From Ruegeria sp. HKCCSA071 (lineage in GTDB: Bacteria > Pseudomonadota > Alphaproteobacteria > Rhodobacterales > Rhodobacteraceae), in NCBI RefSeq assembly GCF_017872555.1, contig NZ_JAEDOX010000002.1, positions 248,001 through 312,000 on the forward strand: a DNA stretch of 64,000 nt. Direction: 5' to 3'. Shown here piece by piece: positions 62,881-64,000 of the stretch. The stretch's first letter is position 1. Each line of letters opens with the position of its first letter. The notes beneath the pieces were generated by a model. That model was not told where the DNA came from and did no database searches. It worked only from the letters and a program-made list of their open reading frames with translations. The position numbers and the translations under genes are program-made.

Positions 62881-63435
62881 TTACCGCGGGCTGCGTTTCG
62901 CTAGTATCCGCTGCAAGGTCCGGCGGTGCATGTTCAGCCGCCGTGCGGTCTCACTGACATTCCGGTCGCACAGCTCATAAACCCGCTGGATGTGCTCCCA
63001 ACGCACGCGGTCCGCGCTCATCGGGTTTTCCGGCGGCGGGGGCAATTCGTCACCCTTGGCCAGCAGCGCATTGGTGATGTCGGTGGCGTCGGCGGGTTTC
63101 GACAGATAATCGGTTGCGCCGATTTTTACAGCGGCGACTGCGGTCGCAATCGCCCCGTACCCGGTCAGAACCACAACCCGGCTGTCAGGGCGCTTTTCGC
63201 GCAGAACCTCAACCACATCCAGACCGTTGCCATCCTCCAGTCGCAAGTCAACAACTGCGTAAGCCGGTGGGCGGGCGGTGGAAATTGCGCGACCTGCGGC
63301 GACGGATCCTGCGGTTTCAACCTCGAACCCTCGCTTTTCCATGGCCTTGGCCAAACGTCTCAGGAACGGCTCGTCATCATCCACCAAAAGCAAGGATTTG
63401 TCAGGGCCGATATCAAGCTGAGAACTGTCTGCCAT
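62881..63435 (-). CDS. regA: Redox response regulator RegA/ActR/PrrA
   Basis: A 184-aa response regulator. The receiver has the acidic pocket VDDDEP and phospho-acceptor D63, as in R. capsulatus RegA; a Pro-rich hinge (ELPPPPENP) leads to the Fis-type helix-turn-helix, which ends NVSETARRLNMHRRTLQRIL and is almost invariant in the family. With sensor kinase RegB it controls photosynthesis, respiration, nitrogen and carbon fixation and hydrogen genes by redox state. senC lies 81 bp upstream on the same strand. hvrA, often next, is not seen downstream. Confidence 0.97.
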   Translation of the reverse strand: MADSSQLDIGPDKSLLLVDDDEPFLRRLAKAMEKRGFEVETAGSVAAGRAISTARPPAYAVVDLRLEDGNGLDVVEVLREKRPDSRVVVLTGYGAIATAVAAVKIGATDYLSKPADATDITNALLAKGDELPPPPENPMSADRVRWEHIQRVYELCDRNVSETARRLNMHRRTLQRILAKRSPR

Positions 63436-63516
63436 ATGTTAGGTCTTTCCGCTATTTCATGCCTTTGGCTTAAACATGAGTAATAGCAGCGCAGAAACAA
63501 AGGTCAAACAACCTTG

Positions 63517-64000
63517 TTAAGGCGCGGCCTGGTCCAGAAAGCACCCGACCTTGTCCGCCATCTGTTCGGCAGTGTCATCGCGCTTGAAGAATTCAAGGAA
63601 ACCATGTTCGGGCGTCACCAGATAGGTGAAGGTGGAATGGTCAACAAGGTAGAATTCGTCGCTTTTATCCTGTGCCTTGTAATAGGTCTTGTAAGCCTTG
63701 CTCGCCGCCCTGACCTGTTCGGGCGAACCGGTCAACGCAATCGTCTTGCCGCCAAGATTGAAGGCATAATCATCCACAACCTCGGGCGTGTCCCGTTCGG
63801 GATCGATCGAGATGAACAGCGCCGTTGCCGACTGCCCGCGCTGGTTCAGGATATCCACGGCCTCAACATTGCGGGACATGTCAAACGGGCAGACATCGGG
63901 GCAGAATGTATAGCCGAAATAGACAAGTGTGGGTTCGGTGATCACGTCTTTGTCGGTCACCGTCTCACCCTTGCCATTCACCAGTTCAAACGGCCCGCCG
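63517..64000 (-). CDS. senC: SCO1/SenC copper chaperone, 5' part missing
   Basis: The C-terminal ~160 residues of a SCO1/SenC protein; the reading frame continues past the right edge (GGPFELVNGKGETVTD at the edge is the usual family context). The copper site is complete: CPDVC in GYTFCPDVCPFDM and the distal His in VDHSTFTYLV. SenC delivers copper to cytochrome oxidase CuA or cbb3 centres. A GTG at 63979-63981 could mimic a start but is internal to the domain. It lies upstream of regA as in Rhodobacter, where regB is on the other side. Confidence 0.95.
   Translation of the reverse strand, partial: GGPFELVNGKGETVTDKDVITEPTLVYFGYTFCPDVCPFDMSRNVEAVDILNQRGQSATALFISIDPERDTPEVVDDYAFNLGGKTIALTGSPEQVRAASKAYKTYYKAQDKSDEFYLVDHSTFTYLVTPEHGFLEFFKRDDTAEQMADKVGCFLDQAAP

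Noticed and set aside
1..64000. CRISPR arrays, transposases, integrases, prophage genes
   Set aside because: No direct-repeat arrays, transposase or integrase motifs or attachment-site duplications were seen.

Overview
The window looks like a chromosomal segment of an aerobic marine alphaproteobacterium of the Rhodobacteraceae, Roseobacter group (Ruegeria-like). The reasons are high GC with dense 4-bp overlapping operons, the RegA/SenC pair, the hemD-mic60-hemY block, a coxCMSLDEFG set, an alphaproteobacterial SOS box (GAAC-N7-GAAC) and DnaE2/ImuB mutasome genes. The genus is an inference. I see no rRNA, tRNA, CRISPR array, insertion sequence or prophage.

Layout. 1-3107: end of a YggT gene, recQ, yaaA. 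3155-13049: a hybrid sensor kinase diverges from an alpha-2-macroglobulin/pbpC pair (periplasmic protease trap plus PBP1c). 13070-19747: a tightly overlapped minus-strand operon moxR - DUF58 - DUF4159 - amidotransferase-like membrane protein. 19812-27724: housekeeping and small genes (DUF1285, EamA transporters, hydroxypyruvate isomerase, polA, zinc-finger protein, an ABC ATPase without a permease, DUF1203). 27803-35615: damage-tolerance genes dnaE2 (short at its C-terminus) and imuB, both behind SOS-type boxes, but separated by a globin, a transporter, glutathione-dependent formaldehyde dehydrogenase and an I78 inhibitor; no imuA is visible. 35619-40703: an SDR gene diverges from a FAD oxidoreductase - chalcone-isomerase-like - MFS - DUF3833 - DUF3833 operon. 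Both sides carry a TGATCC-N16-CGTA element, which suggests control by an RpoE/ChrR-type ECF sigma factor (singlet-oxygen and membrane-lipid response).

41221-49745: a form I aerobic CO dehydrogenase cluster read on the minus strand as coxC-M-S-L-D-E-F-G. The Cys-Ser-Phe-Arg active-site loop and all eight Fe-S cysteines of the small subunit are intact. CoxC (MHYT membrane sensor plus LytTR) is the likely regulator, and a 17-bp palindrome lies upstream of coxM. 49831-56171: hemY-like, mic60 (with a 14-copy hexanucleotide repeat) and hemD diverge from tsaD-gpsA-YciI-EVE. 56332-60882: an unknown one-TM protein, DUF2853, an extensin-like protein, ahcY and a small periplasmic protein. 61089-62668: an HD hydrolase, a Crp/Fnr regulator and a DUF2892 membrane protein. 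62881-64000: regA and the truncated senC; an ahcY-hvrA-regA-senC neighbourhood known in Rhodobacter appears here with other genes between regA and ahcY.

The most rewarding items for follow-up are the paired ECF-type promoters, the dispersed and trimmed SOS mutasome, an unexplained excess of the in-frame codon pair TTA-GAG (nine cases in nine genes), the hairpin repeat between coxL and coxD, and the moxR/DUF58/DUF4159 operon.
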